Assembly: GCA_963674805.2 (NCBI GenBank)
Contig: CAXXNY010000021.1
Span: 248,001-312,000 of the forward strand
Origin: CALMFG01 sp963674805
GTDB lineage: Bacteria; Bacillota; Clostridia; Christensenellales; CALMFG01
Length of the DNA: 64,000 nt
Reading direction: 5' to 3'
Shown one piece after another: positions 8,736-16,688 of the stretch. Both the position numbers and the translations under genes were made by a program. The notes beneath the pieces are model-generated. The model saw only the letters and a list, made by a program, of their open reading frames with translations, made no database searches and was not told the origin of the DNA. The stretch's first letter is position 1, and each line of letters opens with the position of its first letter.

Positions 8736-9644
8736 TTAAAGAATATTCTTTCCAAAAGCCGATAAAATTAAACTCACAGCGAGTTCGCCCGTTACATTGC
8801 CAAGGTCGGTGATGGGGTTCAGCTCGACAAGATCCAAAGACCGCATCAGCCCGGATTGCGCAATCATCTCCATCGCCAGATGCGCCTCACGGTAGGTGAG
8901 TCCGCCTTTTACGGGCGTGCCGACACCGGGGGCTTCCTTGGGTGACACCACGTCCAGATCAAAGCTGACATGAACACCGGCAGTGCCGCTCCCGGCGATT
9001 TGGAGCGCTTTTTGCATCGTTTCCCGCATGCCGTTCAGGTCGATATCCGTCATCGAACAGACGGTTACATCCGAACGCTTGAGAGATTCGATCTCGCCGT
9101 CTTCGAGGTCGCGTGCACCAACAATCACCGTATGTTTCGGCGATACAAATCCAGCCGTATCTTGATAAAATGCGGCGAGGCCGTCTTTCTCCTGCCCGGT
9201 GATTGCGGCCAGCGGCATCCCGTGCGGATTGCCCGAAATCGTTGTGGCGCGCGTATGAAAGTCCGCATGCGCATCAATCCAGATAACTCCGATGTTTTTA
9301 TAATACGCCTGTGCCGCAAGTGCCGAGCCTGCGGCCATGGAATGGTCACCGCCTAAAACCAGCGGCAGGCTGCCCGCAGAAAAAGATGCGGAAACGGTCT
9401 CAAAAAGCGATTGGTTTACTGTGACAATCTCATTTAAAAAATCAACCGGATTTTGTACCGCATGCCGGGTTTCAGGCAGCGGGACCGGAATGTTGCCTAA
9501 ATCATGATAAGAAAGTCCAAGCGCAGAAAGGCGTGCCTCAAGGCCGGAATAACGAATGGCGCTGGGGCCCATGTCCACACCGCGCCGGTTGGCGCCGTAA
9601 TCCATGGGGACGCCGATTACATCAATGTTTTTTTTAATCAGCAT
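8736..9644 (-). CDS. rocF: Arginase
   Basis: 302 residues, normal length for bacterial arginase. All manganese ligands are present: GGDHS near residue 98, DAHADFHT near 126, and SFDLDVVSP near 228, along with the NPHGMPLA substrate loop that separates arginase from agmatinase. It hydrolyses L-arginine to L-ornithine and urea in the cytoplasm. In the operon it lies between a DUF4332 gene (14-base gap) and a probable ornithine-using enzyme, giving a compact arginine catabolic unit; no urease or ornithine aminotransferase is nearby. Confidence 0.9.
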   Translation of the reverse strand: MLIKKNIDVIGVPMDYGANRRGVDMGPSAIRYSGLEARLSALGLSYHDLGNIPVPLPETRHAVQNPVDFLNEIVTVNQSLFETVSASFSAGSLPLVLGGDHSMAAGSALAAQAYYKNIGVIWIDAHADFHTRATTISGNPHGMPLAAITGQEKDGLAAFYQDTAGFVSPKHTVIVGARDLEDGEIESLKRSDVTVCSMTDIDLNGMRETMQKALQIAGSGTAGVHVSFDLDVVSPKEAPGVGTPVKGGLTYREAHLAMEMIAQSGLMRSLDLVELNPITDLGNVTGELAVSLILSAFGKNIL

Positions 9645-9658
9645 AGCTGCCTCCGCGT

Positions 9659-10336
9659 TTATGAAAGAACCAGGTCGATATCGACGTGTTGTGTATCCTG
9701 AATCAAAAACAGTGTATCGTTCTTGCCAAGCTTTCCCTTAAAAAACTGCTGAGCCGCATTCAAAATCGCAAGATCATCATACATTGTCTTTGGGTCGGCC
9801 TTTGAAATATTCACAACCGTATCGTAGGGCGAATGCACCAGCAGTGTCGCAAACAGCGGACTGACATACCTCAGCCGGGTCACATCCATCAGCTTTGCAA
9901 TATGAAGCATCTGCACTTCCAATACGCCCAGCTTGGTGCCGAGCGCCTTACGGTCATCCGGCGTTAATACCAGCGGATATAACTGGTCACTTGAGGTAAC
10001 GCCCATCTCATTAAGCCCGGCTTTGACCGCGTCATCAATGGTTGGGTATTCATCTGTTTTTCTTGCCTGCGGGTGATGCCCGCCGACTTCCCGCCGCAGC
10101 ACGACCATATAATCGATTGGAATATCAAGCGCCGCTGCAAGCATTTCTGCGCTTTTCTTTGTTTTTAATTTGAGCAGTAAATCCTGCATGTTCCGGATAC
10201 CGGAATCCTGCAGTTTTTTAAAATGCGCATCAATATTTTCCCTCAAAACCATTTGGCTCGGGATTAAGTACCGGTTAAGCAGCATTTCTTGATACGTGTC
10301 CATGGAGATTTTGGATAAATCAATATAATAACTCAT
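9659..10336 (-). CDS. DUF4332-like helix-hairpin-helix protein, first gene of the arginase operon
   Basis: 225 residues, soluble, largely helical. It appears to contain two related helical halves: residues 30-90 (DSGIRNMQDLLLKL followed by AALDIPIDYMVVLRREV) and residues 130-190 (LGVLEVQMLHIAKLMDVTRLRYVSPLFATLLVHSPYDTVVNISKADP). The second half is the usual DUF4332 pattern, which resembles the helix-hairpin-helix (SAM-like) domains of DNA-binding proteins. No function is established. Its place at the head of the operon invites a regulatory or scaffold role, but nothing in the sequence proves this. Confidence 0.6.
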   Translation of the reverse strand: MSYYIDLSKISMDTYQEMLLNRYLIPSQMVLRENIDAHFKKLQDSGIRNMQDLLLKLKTKKSAEMLAAALDIPIDYMVVLRREVGGHHPQARKTDEYPTIDDAVKAGLNEMGVTSSDQLYPLVLTPDDRKALGTKLGVLEVQMLHIAKLMDVTRLRYVSPLFATLLVHSPYDTVVNISKADPKTMYDDLAILNAAQQFFKGKLGKNDTLFLIQDTQHVDIDLVLS

Positions 10337-10365
10337 GGATACACCGCCTGTGATATGATGTCATT

Positions 10366-10374
10366 ATTATACCA
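10366..10374 (-). promoter_or_regulatory. Extended -10 promoter of the arginase operon
   Basis: On the minus strand the bases read TGGTATAAT, an extended -10 box, about 30 bases before the first gene; no clear -35. Confidence 0.5.
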
Positions 10375-10407
10375 TACGCGGACTACCCGCATCCACCAGA
10401 ATATGGT

Positions 10408-10436
10408 TTGAATGATGCAGTAAAAACCGTTAAAAT
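10408..10436 (+). promoter_or_regulatory. Promoter of the M29-type aminopeptidase gene
   Basis: TTGAAT, 17-base spacer, TAAAAT, ending 31 bases before the ATG at 10468. Confidence 0.6.
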
Positions 10437-10467
10437 AAGGGCACATCATGAAATAAGGAGAAACAGA

Positions 10468-12525
10468 ATGTTTGATATAAAGACTTATTTAAAACCGTAT
10501 AACCAGCCAAAGCAAGCACAGTATGAGCGGGAAATCAATCGCACAAGGGAGTTGCTGAGTGCGGTGGAGGGAAAGAGCGATTATAAGTACAGCGATTTTA
10601 TCCGGCGGACAGCGGGACAGCTGTTAACGCTGGCTGAACTTGAAACAAAAATAGATGATGATTATTTTAAGCGGAATGCGTTTGAGGAACTCAAGGCGGG
10701 AAACCAGGCATTCTATGCGGATATCATCGGCGAACGGTATGCAAAGTCATATGCGAATCCGAAAGTATCGGTTGCCGGATTCGGTGAGCCGATGGGCCAG
10801 ATGCTTTCTTATATGGCGGCATCGGTTTATCCGTGTATCCGCGCCGCATACCAGCACCGAACGATCGATATTGTGCGGATATTCGCGATGTTTAATCGGA
10901 TTGCAGTGAACTTGCTTGAAGGGAATAAGGACAGCAAAGCCGTACATGCGGTGATTAGGGATTCTGCGGCTGAGGATTTACAGCAGCGATATGAGTTGCG
11001 CTATCGCATGAGTATGGATCCGAATAACCGTTTCTGGGCAGATGTGGCGGACACCGTTGATTTAACTGATCTTCGTTATTTGTTCCGCTTTGGGAACTAT
11101 ATCAGTGATAACGAATTGAAGCTGGCGGAATATTTATTGACATTGCCGAAAAAAGAAATCGACAGCATGGCTGAGACGATGATTGATGCGTTTTTCCGGG
11201 GGATTGCATCGGCGAATAAATCCTCCGAAGGGAAGAACGCAGTGACCTACTATTATCAGCCGGGGACAGAACGGATAGTACGTGCGGCGAATATATTATT
11301 AAGGGAAAAGGGATTACAGCCGACCTGTACACTGGACCGTTCATCCGGCACGTCGCCTAACCGTCAGTTCGATTATGACCATAAATTTGACCAGGCGTTA
11401 TATATGGACGAAGCCTATGCGGACACGGTGATTGAAGCGCATGCAAAAGCGGCAGAGGTGGTGAAAGATATTCTCAGCAGCTATCAGGGCATCATAGCGC
11501 TGGAATCATTCGGCGAGCAGCCGTTTACGCCGGAGAACAAAAAAGAAGCGCTGAAAATGTCGGAAGCCCAGCGGACAGCTGAGATTAGGCAGACAAATAC
11601 AGTAAACCAGAATGCCAACCGCTATATCGACCGGAAGAACTACAGCTTCGTGATTATCGCATACCCCTTGCCGGAAATCGGCGGCCAGTTTGAGGCAATT
11701 TTCGATGAGACCGTTAAAGTCAACACACTGGACAGCGATAAATATGCAAAAATACAGCAGGTTATCATCGACGAACTGGATAGGGGCGATTATGTGCATA
11801 TCAAAGGCAGAGACAGCAACAAGACCGATATCCGCGTAAAACTCTTTGATATCAACGATCCCAACAAAGAGACCATTTTCGAAAACTGCGTCGCAGAGGT
11901 CAATATCCCGGTGGGTGAGGTATTTACGTCGCCGGTGTTAAAAGGCACAACCGGAAGACTGCATATCGGTGAAATTTATTTGCAGGAGCTGAAGTATCAA
12001 AACCTGACGCTGGATTTTAAAGACGGATGGATTGCGGATTACGGATGTGATAATTTTAAGGATGAGGCGGAGAACAAGGCGTATGTCAGGGATAACCTGA
12101 TGCATACGCACGAGACCCTGCCCATGGGTGAATTTGCCATCGGTACGAATACCACGGCATATGTCATGGCCAACCAATATAATATCGTGCCGCTGCTGCC
12201 GATTTTGATTGTAGAGAAAATGGGGCCGCATTTCGCAATCGGGGACACCTGCTACAGCTGGGAAGAGGATGTAAAGGTTTATAACCCGCTGGACGGCAAG
12301 GAAATAGTCGCACGCGACAATGAAAAGTCGCTGAACCGCAAGACGGATATCAATCAAGCTTATTTGAATTGCCATGTGGATATCACACTGCCGTATCACG
12401 AGATAGCGGCCATAACGGTAATAGGAAAAGACGGAAGCACATCCGACATTATCCGAGACGGGCGCTTTGTTCTGGCAGGAACCGAGGCGCTGAATGAGCC
12501 GTTTGACCAAAAAGTAAAAGCTTAG
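10468..12525 (+). CDS. M29 (AmpS/AmpT-type) aminopeptidase with long N-terminal extension
   Basis: 685 residues from the ATG at 10468, which has AAGGAG seven bases upstream; a longer reading frame from 10408 would begin inside the -35 box. The C-terminal 400 or so residues follow the M29 metallopeptidase plan: NKTDIRVKL, then PVGEVFTSPV with a metal-binding Glu, GEFAIGTN with a second Glu, and EKMGPHFAIGDT with a metal-binding His. Family members are cytoplasmic dimetal aminopeptidases of about 370-410 residues. Here roughly 270 extra residues precede that domain, mostly helical, with no motif I recognise. It has its own promoter and no operon partner. Confidence 0.75.
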   Translation: MFDIKTYLKPYNQPKQAQYEREINRTRELLSAVEGKSDYKYSDFIRRTAGQLLTLAELETKIDDDYFKRNAFEELKAGNQAFYADIIGERYAKSYANPKVSVAGFGEPMGQMLSYMAASVYPCIRAAYQHRTIDIVRIFAMFNRIAVNLLEGNKDSKAVHAVIRDSAAEDLQQRYELRYRMSMDPNNRFWADVADTVDLTDLRYLFRFGNYISDNELKLAEYLLTLPKKEIDSMAETMIDAFFRGIASANKSSEGKNAVTYYYQPGTERIVRAANILLREKGLQPTCTLDRSSGTSPNRQFDYDHKFDQALYMDEAYADTVIEAHAKAAEVVKDILSSYQGIIALESFGEQPFTPENKKEALKMSEAQRTAEIRQTNTVNQNANRYIDRKNYSFVIIAYPLPEIGGQFEAIFDETVKVNTLDSDKYAKIQQVIIDELDRGDYVHIKGRDSNKTDIRVKLFDINDPNKETIFENCVAEVNIPVGEVFTSPVLKGTTGRLHIGEIYLQELKYQNLTLDFKDGWIADYGCDNFKDEAENKAYVRDNLMHTHETLPMGEFAIGTNTTAYVMANQYNIVPLLPILIVEKMGPHFAIGDTCYSWEEDVKVYNPLDGKEIVARDNEKSLNRKTDINQAYLNCHVDITLPYHEIAAITVIGKDGSTSDIIRDGRFVLAGTEALNEPFDQKVKA

Positions 12526-12563
12526 AACAAGGACAGCGCAATGGGTGCCGCCTGTTTATTTGT

Positions 12564-12592
12564 TTGTGGTTGTGCATGGATTGGATTATAAT
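12564..12592 (+). promoter_or_regulatory. Possible promoter of sdaAB-sdaAA
   Basis: Perfect TATAAT at 12587-12592 with a poor -35 (TTGTGG) 17 bases upstream. Confidence 0.45.
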
Positions 12593-12617
12593 AAAAGCAT
12601 GACAAGGAGCTAAAAAA

Positions 12618-13298
12618 ATGGAAAACATCAGCCTTTTTGATATTATCGGCCCGGTGATGATCGGTCCGTCCAGCTCGCATACCGCAGGGGCCTGTAAGAT
12701 CGGTTATATGGCGGCGCAGGTGTTCGGCGAACCCGTTTCATCGGCAGAGTTCCATATGCACGGTTCGTTTTATAAAACGCTGAAAGGCCACGGAACGGAC
12801 AGGGCGCTGCTGGCCGGTATTATGGGTTTTTTGCCGGACGATATCCGTATTCAGGATGCATTCAATATTGCGGATGAGCGCGGCATCGGCTATGCGTTCA
12901 GTGAGGCGGACTTGGGCGAGGTGCATCCCAACAGCGTTGAGATTGTCATGACAGGCAAGAGCGGCCGAACCGAAACGGTGACAGGCTCGTCAATTGGCGG
13001 CGGCAGTATCCTCATCTCAAAAATCGACGACACCGATGTAGAGCTTGACGGGGATTATGCCACACTGATTACCAGCCACAACGACAAACCGGGTGTCATT
13101 GCGCATGTTTCGGCGGTGCTGGCAGAGCATCATATCAACATTGCGTTTATGAAGGTTTTCCGTCAGGTCAGGGGTGAAACCGCAAGCCTGATCGTTCAGA
13201 TGGATGAAGCCGTGGGCGCGGATGTACTGGAAGCAATTAAGAAAATTGACGATATATCGGATGTGAAATTTATTTCGAGTATAGGGGAAACGGTATGA
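12618..13298 (+). CDS. sdaAB: L-serine ammonia-lyase, iron-sulfur-dependent, beta subunit
   Basis: 226 residues. The N-terminal half carries the family signature DIIGPVMIGPSSSHTAGA and the following LKGHGTDRALLAGIMG segment; the C-terminal 75 residues form an ACT domain (HNDKPGVIAHVSAVLAEHHINIAFMKV), probably the L-serine regulatory site. With the alpha subunit it deaminates L-serine to pyruvate and ammonia in the cytoplasm. The stop codon overlaps the start of sdaAA by four bases, indicating coupled translation. Confidence 0.95.
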   Translation: MENISLFDIIGPVMIGPSSSHTAGACKIGYMAAQVFGEPVSSAEFHMHGSFYKTLKGHGTDRALLAGIMGFLPDDIRIQDAFNIADERGIGYAFSEADLGEVHPNSVEIVMTGKSGRTETVTGSSIGGGSILISKIDDTDVELDGDYATLITSHNDKPGVIAHVSAVLAEHHINIAFMKVFRQVRGETASLIVQMDEAVGADVLEAIKKIDDISDVKFISSIGETV

Positions 13299-14176
13299 GT
13301 ATCATGATCAGAAATGCGGCGGATGCCGTCAAGGCCTGCCGTGATAAACAGATCGGGCTGGATGAAGCCGCAATTTTATATGAAGTCACGGTCAACGGAA
13401 GTGCACGGGATGCGGTGATTGACCGGATGCGATATCGGTTAAATGAGATGTGGTCATCTGTGAAAACCGGATTATCCGAACAAAGCGGACGCACCTCATG
13501 CCGGATGTTTGCCGGAGACGCCAAAAAGCTGATGGCGTACCAAAACGACAATCAGCCGTACAGCGGTACAATCGCCAAAGCGGCGGCGTATGCCTTAAGC
13601 GTGATGGAGATTAACTGCTCAATGGGCCGTATTGTTGCGGCGCCGACAGCAGGTTCCTGCGGGGTTCTGCCTGCGGTGATTTTATCGGTGATGGATGAGA
13701 AGGGTCTGCCGGATGAATCGGGTATTTCCGGACTGCTTGCGGCAGGACTGGTCGGCATCATTATCGGCAAGAATGCGTTTTTATCCGGAGCCAGCGGCGG
13801 ATGCCAGGCAGAGGTTGGCTCAGCGGCAGCGATGGGTGCGGCGGCAATAGTAACCATGGCCGGAGGCGCTCCGGAGCAGGCGTTTGATGCGGGGGCGATT
13901 GCGCTTAAAGCGATGATGGGGCTGGTATGTGATCCGGTGGCCGGACTGGTGGAAGTCCCGTGTGCCAAGCGCAATGCGATGGGCGCAGGGAACGCACTGC
14001 TGGCCGCGGATATGGTCTTATCCGGCATTAAAAGCGTCATTCCGTTTGACGAGGTGGTATGGGCGATGAAGAAAGTCGGACAGGCAATGCCCGGCACATT
14101 GAAAGAAACTGCCGAGGGCGGGGTTGCGGCAACACCGACCGGACGGCGGCTTAAAAATGAGATTTTCGGAAATTAA
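13295..14176 (+). CDS. sdaAA: L-serine ammonia-lyase, iron-sulfur-dependent, alpha subunit
   Basis: 293 residues. The cysteines that hold the oxygen-sensitive [4Fe-4S] cluster are visible: the INCSMGRIVAAPTAGSCG block near residues 107-123 and the CDPVAGLVEVPCAKRN block near 212-225. This subunit binds serine and performs the dehydration directly on the cluster, fitting an anaerobic lifestyle. It overlaps sdaAB by four bases and ends 20 bases before a strong terminator. Confidence 0.95.
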   Translation: MSIMIRNAADAVKACRDKQIGLDEAAILYEVTVNGSARDAVIDRMRYRLNEMWSSVKTGLSEQSGRTSCRMFAGDAKKLMAYQNDNQPYSGTIAKAAAYALSVMEINCSMGRIVAAPTAGSCGVLPAVILSVMDEKGLPDESGISGLLAAGLVGIIIGKNAFLSGASGGCQAEVGSAAAMGAAAIVTMAGGAPEQAFDAGAIALKAMMGLVCDPVAGLVEVPCAKRNAMGAGNALLAADMVLSGIKSVIPFDEVVWAMKKVGQAMPGTLKETAEGGVAATPTGRRLKNEIFGN

Positions 14177-14206
14177 AAAACGGGATGAGAATTCATCCCG
14201 TTTTTC
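14176..14206. terminator. Bidirectional terminator
   Basis: CGGGATGA/TCATCCCG hairpin flanked by six A and five T; shared by sdaAA and the convergent DUF4097 gene. Confidence 0.85.
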
Positions 14207-14233
14207 TATAAGGCATCAACCTTGAATTGTATA

Positions 14234-15103
14234 TTAATCGAATGATAAATCACCGGAAACCGTTTTAACGTCGAACAGTACACCGTCTTTGTTGATGTTG
14301 ACGTCACCATGCATATTGCCGCTGGCTGAACTGAACAGGACTTTAAGCGGAGTATTCTGCGGAACTGAAATCTGGACATCACCACTGGTGGTGTTGACTG
14401 TGGTCTCGCAGGCATTAACATAGCTTAAACTGACCCTGCCGGATACGGTTTTCACCGAGGCCTTTGCATCAGAGGATACAAGGTTTTGGACAACGATTTC
14501 ACCGCTTGTTGAATCCGCTTCCAACTCTTTAATATTGCTGTCAATACGGAACGTTCCGGAGGTGCTGCCCAGTTTGACGTTATCCACAGATTTAAACGAC
14601 AAATCGGTGTCGCCGGAAACCGTACGGACAGCCAGCCCATCCAGGCTGTTTGTCATATTACCCCGGACATCGCCGGATGTGGAGTGCACGATAATTTCTC
14701 CGTCAAAGTCTTTCGGCAATGCAAGCGACAAACTGCTCCAAACCGTTGATATCGAAACGGCGGGGTGCTCAACTTCAATGTACAGGGTGTCTGCGGCTTT
14801 TTCAACCGAAAGGGTTAACTTTTCTTTTTCCGACCATGCACGCATATCCAACACGGCATCCAGCCCGCTCTCAGACTCCGTAAAGGTGACATCCGATGAA
14901 ACCACCGTAATGTCAATCACATCGACATCGGTTAAATCGGAATGTTCGTTTTCGGAATAAGCAATCCCGTTACCGTCAATATTATAACTGAAACCTCCGG
15001 GAACAGAAGCAACGCGTGCAAATCCAATACCGGCGAGTACGCCGAACAGGATGAAGACACCTAGACTGATCAGAACGATGATAATAATGGTTTTATTTTT
15101 CAT
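14234..15103 (-). CDS. DUF4097 family beta-repeat membrane-anchored protein
   Basis: 289 residues. One N-terminal membrane segment (residues 4-29, I/V/L-rich) is followed by a long outside domain of repeated short beta strands with recurring TVSGD, TSGDV and STSGE motifs, the hallmark of DUF4097 right-handed beta-helix-like proteins. It is the third gene of a PadR-HAAS-DUF4097 operon, the common arrangement in Firmicutes, where such modules are linked to envelope stress. No catalytic residues are expected. Confidence 0.85.
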   Translation of the reverse strand: MKNKTIIIIVLISLGVFILFGVLAGIGFARVASVPGGFSYNIDGNGIAYSENEHSDLTDVDVIDITVVSSDVTFTESESGLDAVLDMRAWSEKEKLTLSVEKAADTLYIEVEHPAVSISTVWSSLSLALPKDFDGEIIVHSTSGDVRGNMTNSLDGLAVRTVSGDTDLSFKSVDNVKLGSTSGTFRIDSNIKELEADSTSGEIVVQNLVSSDAKASVKTVSGRVSLSYVNACETTVNTTSGDVQISVPQNTPLKVLFSSASGNMHGDVNINKDGVLFDVKTVSGDLSFD

Positions 15104-15117
15104 GCGTTTTCGCCTCC

Positions 15118-15639
15118 TTATTTATTAGTAAAAATCTTAATATGCAGTTCGACAAACCACTTAATGGCTTTATAGAACCACTTGGTCACATAAATCATGC
15201 CGATGCCGGACAATACGGTTAAACCCAGAAGTGATATTCCGGAAAACAGCAGGAGATACCACGGTATCGGATGAATCAGTATAGTTAGCATAGAGCCGAT
15301 TATAGCGGCAATGCCGCTGACCAGTAACGCCAGTACGACTGCCCATAAGCCGAACCAGATAGATATCAGTGATGATAGCAGCGATATTCCAATAAACAGG
15401 TCAAACAGGATAATGCCGATTGCCGCAAAAATCATATTGCCTACCGGTGCTTTTCCCTGAACATAACCGTATTCCTTCGCCACATCAACAGGATCGCCAA
15501 GTTCGTCTGCGATTTGTTCCTCGCTTTTGCCTTCATTTAATCCGGTTAAAAAATGTTCTTCATAGTCAAGCAGAATATCTTTCCGGTCTTTTTCCGGCAG
15601 CAGCCGTTTCAGCTTTGTCATGAATTCTTTTTTTGTCAT
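15118..15639 (-). CDS. DUF1700 / HAAS-domain membrane protein
   Basis: 173 residues. The N-terminal 65 residues form the charged HAAS helical domain (LLPEKDRKDILLDYEEHF, then EEQIADELGDPVDVAKEYGY), and the rest holds three or four membrane helices. HAAS proteins partner PadR regulators and are thought to sense or relay membrane signals. It overlaps the PadR gene by four bases and precedes the DUF4097 gene by 14. Confidence 0.85.
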   Translation of the reverse strand: MTKKEFMTKLKRLLPEKDRKDILLDYEEHFLTGLNEGKSEEQIADELGDPVDVAKEYGYVQGKAPVGNMIFAAIGIILFDLFIGISLLSSLISIWFGLWAVVLALLVSGIAAIIGSMLTILIHPIPWYLLLFSGISLLGLTVLSGIGMIYVTKWFYKAIKWFVELHIKIFTNK

Positions 15640-15959
15640 GATGCGTCTCCTCCCTCCTTGACGATACTGCCGATATTGTCTCTCAATACCAGCCAGTCTT
15701 TCTTTAGTTTGATTCTTAAGCGGTCTCCGCTTTCCGTCAGTTTAAAATACTTCCTTGGTGGTCCGCCGGATGATTCTTCTAAATAGGTATCCACAAGTTC
15801 ATCTGTCTTTAGCCTGCGAAGCACAGGATAAATCGCACCGGAGGAAATATTGACTTTTTCACTTAAGATACTGGCCAGTTCGTATCCGTATCTGTCCTGT
15901 TCGTTTAACAGCGATAAGACACACAATTCCAGTACACCTTTCTTAAACTGAATGTCCAA
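15636..15959 (-). CDS. PadR family transcriptional regulator
   Basis: 107 residues, short PadR type (subfamily 1 without a long C-terminal domain). The winged helix covers residues 8-75 with the family pattern GVLELCVLSLL, DRYGYELASIL, SSGAIYPVLRRL and GPPRKYFKLTESG. The start codon is TTG with an AGGAGGT site six bases away. It heads the operon with the HAAS and DUF4097 genes and most likely represses it: nested inverted repeats cover the -10 region. Confidence 0.9.
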   Translation of the reverse strand: MDIQFKKGVLELCVLSLLNEQDRYGYELASILSEKVNISSGAIYPVLRRLKTDELVDTYLEESSGGPPRKYFKLTESGDRLRIKLKKDWLVLRDNIGSIVKEGGDAS

Positions 15960-15972
15960 TTTGTTACCTCCT

Positions 15973-16026
15973 CACTATAGTTTATAGAACAATAGTGATT
16001 ATAAACCTGTAGTGGCTTAATGTCAA
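15973..16026 (-). promoter_or_regulatory. Consensus promoter with overlapping dyads (PadR operator)
   Basis: On the minus strand TTGACA (16021-16026), 17-base spacer, TATAAT (15998-16003). Two nested inverted repeats lie over and just after the -10: GTTTATA/TATAAAC (15980-16006) and CACTAT/ATAGTG (15973-15997). This is a good candidate autorepression site. Confidence 0.7.
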
Positions 16027-16045
16027 TAGTAATTTTAAAATACAT

Positions 16046-16074
16046 AAAAAAGGATACCGTATATGGTATCCTTT
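16046..16074 (-). terminator. Terminator of the superoxide reductase gene
   Basis: Hairpin GGATACC/GGTATCC flanked by an A-run that reads as T on the minus strand. Confidence 0.75.
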
Positions 16075-16095
16075 TCAGTCGATTTTTAGATTGAA

Positions 16096-16476
16096 TCAGC
16101 CAACCCATAATCCGTGGATGTTACAGTATTCCCTGGCGGAAACATCGCCGAGGTCGCCGACTTTAAATTCAGCCTCGGGTGCATCGCCCGGCTTTAATTC
16201 CTGACGGTAGACTTTGCCGTCCGCCAGCAGTTCAATCCATTGGATGAAGTGTTCTTCTACCATCGGATGCGCAGTATTTTCCCCAACTTTTACCAAATAG
16301 CCGTCTGCGGTCTTCTGAATAAACGGAACATGCTTTTCGACGGATGTATCAGCCGTCTGCGGTTCCTGCTTTGTCATGTCCTGCCCGCAGCAAACAAGCG
16401 GAGCGCCGTCACCTTTTAGTACTTCAACGACATTGCCGCATAACTCACATTTGTATATCTCCAATTTCTTTGTCAT
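16096..16476 (-). CDS. Desulfoferrodoxin / superoxide reductase
   Basis: 126 residues from the ATG at 16476, which has AAGGAGG at ideal distance; upstream in-frame codons have no site. The N-terminal 35 residues form the desulforedoxin-type iron centre (CELCG at 10-14, then VCCGQ near 28-32). The C-terminal domain has the catalytic iron ligands: His in EKHVPF, His and His in AHPMVEEH, and Cys and His in EYCNIHG. It reduces superoxide to peroxide without making oxygen, as in anaerobes. It is monocistronic with its own promoter. Confidence 0.95.
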   Translation of the reverse strand: MTKKLEIYKCELCGNVVEVLKGDGAPLVCCGQDMTKQEPQTADTSVEKHVPFIQKTADGYLVKVGENTAHPMVEEHFIQWIELLADGKVYRQELKPGDAPEAEFKVGDLGDVSAREYCNIHGLWVG

Positions 16477-16526
16477 AAAGGCCTCCTTGTATAGTTTTGC
16501 CGGAAAGCATCCGGTGTGATCGTGTT

Positions 16527-16543
16527 TCAGATATAACATCTGA
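16527..16543 (-). promoter_or_regulatory. Perfect inverted repeat in the superoxide reductase leader
   Basis: TCAGAT, five-base loop, ATCTGA, between the -10 box and the ribosome site. It may be an operator of an unknown oxidative-stress regulator or a small RNA hairpin. Confidence 0.4.
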
Positions 16544-16550
16544 TATTTGA

Positions 16551-16580
16551 ATTATAGTCTTGCTTGTGGGTTACTGTCAA
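16551..16580 (-). promoter_or_regulatory. Promoter of the superoxide reductase gene
   Basis: Minus strand TTGACA, 18-base spacer, TATAAT. Confidence 0.75.
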
Positions 16581-16610
16581 ATTTTATATAGTAACATCAT
16601 AGTTTTTTTA

Positions 16611-16666
16611 CAAAATAAAAAAACTGCCATGATAATATGGATATATCCAAAGAGCCAGGCAGTTGG
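16611..16666 (-). terminator. Terminator of the nadABC operon
   Basis: Minus-strand arms AACTGCC and GGCAGTT enclose a second small hairpin (GGATATATCC) and are followed by seven T. Confidence 0.65.
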
Positions 16667-16688
16667 TTTAGTGTTATAAAATAAAAAA

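Noticed and set aside
10408..10467. 20-codon N-terminal extension of the M29 aminopeptidase
   Set aside because: It begins in the -35 box and lacks a ribosome site, while ATG 10468 has AAGGAG at the right distance.
13552..14097. 181-codon minus-strand open frame
   Set aside because: Antisense to sdaAA, Ala/Pro-rich as expected of a shadow of this gene, and without a start signal.
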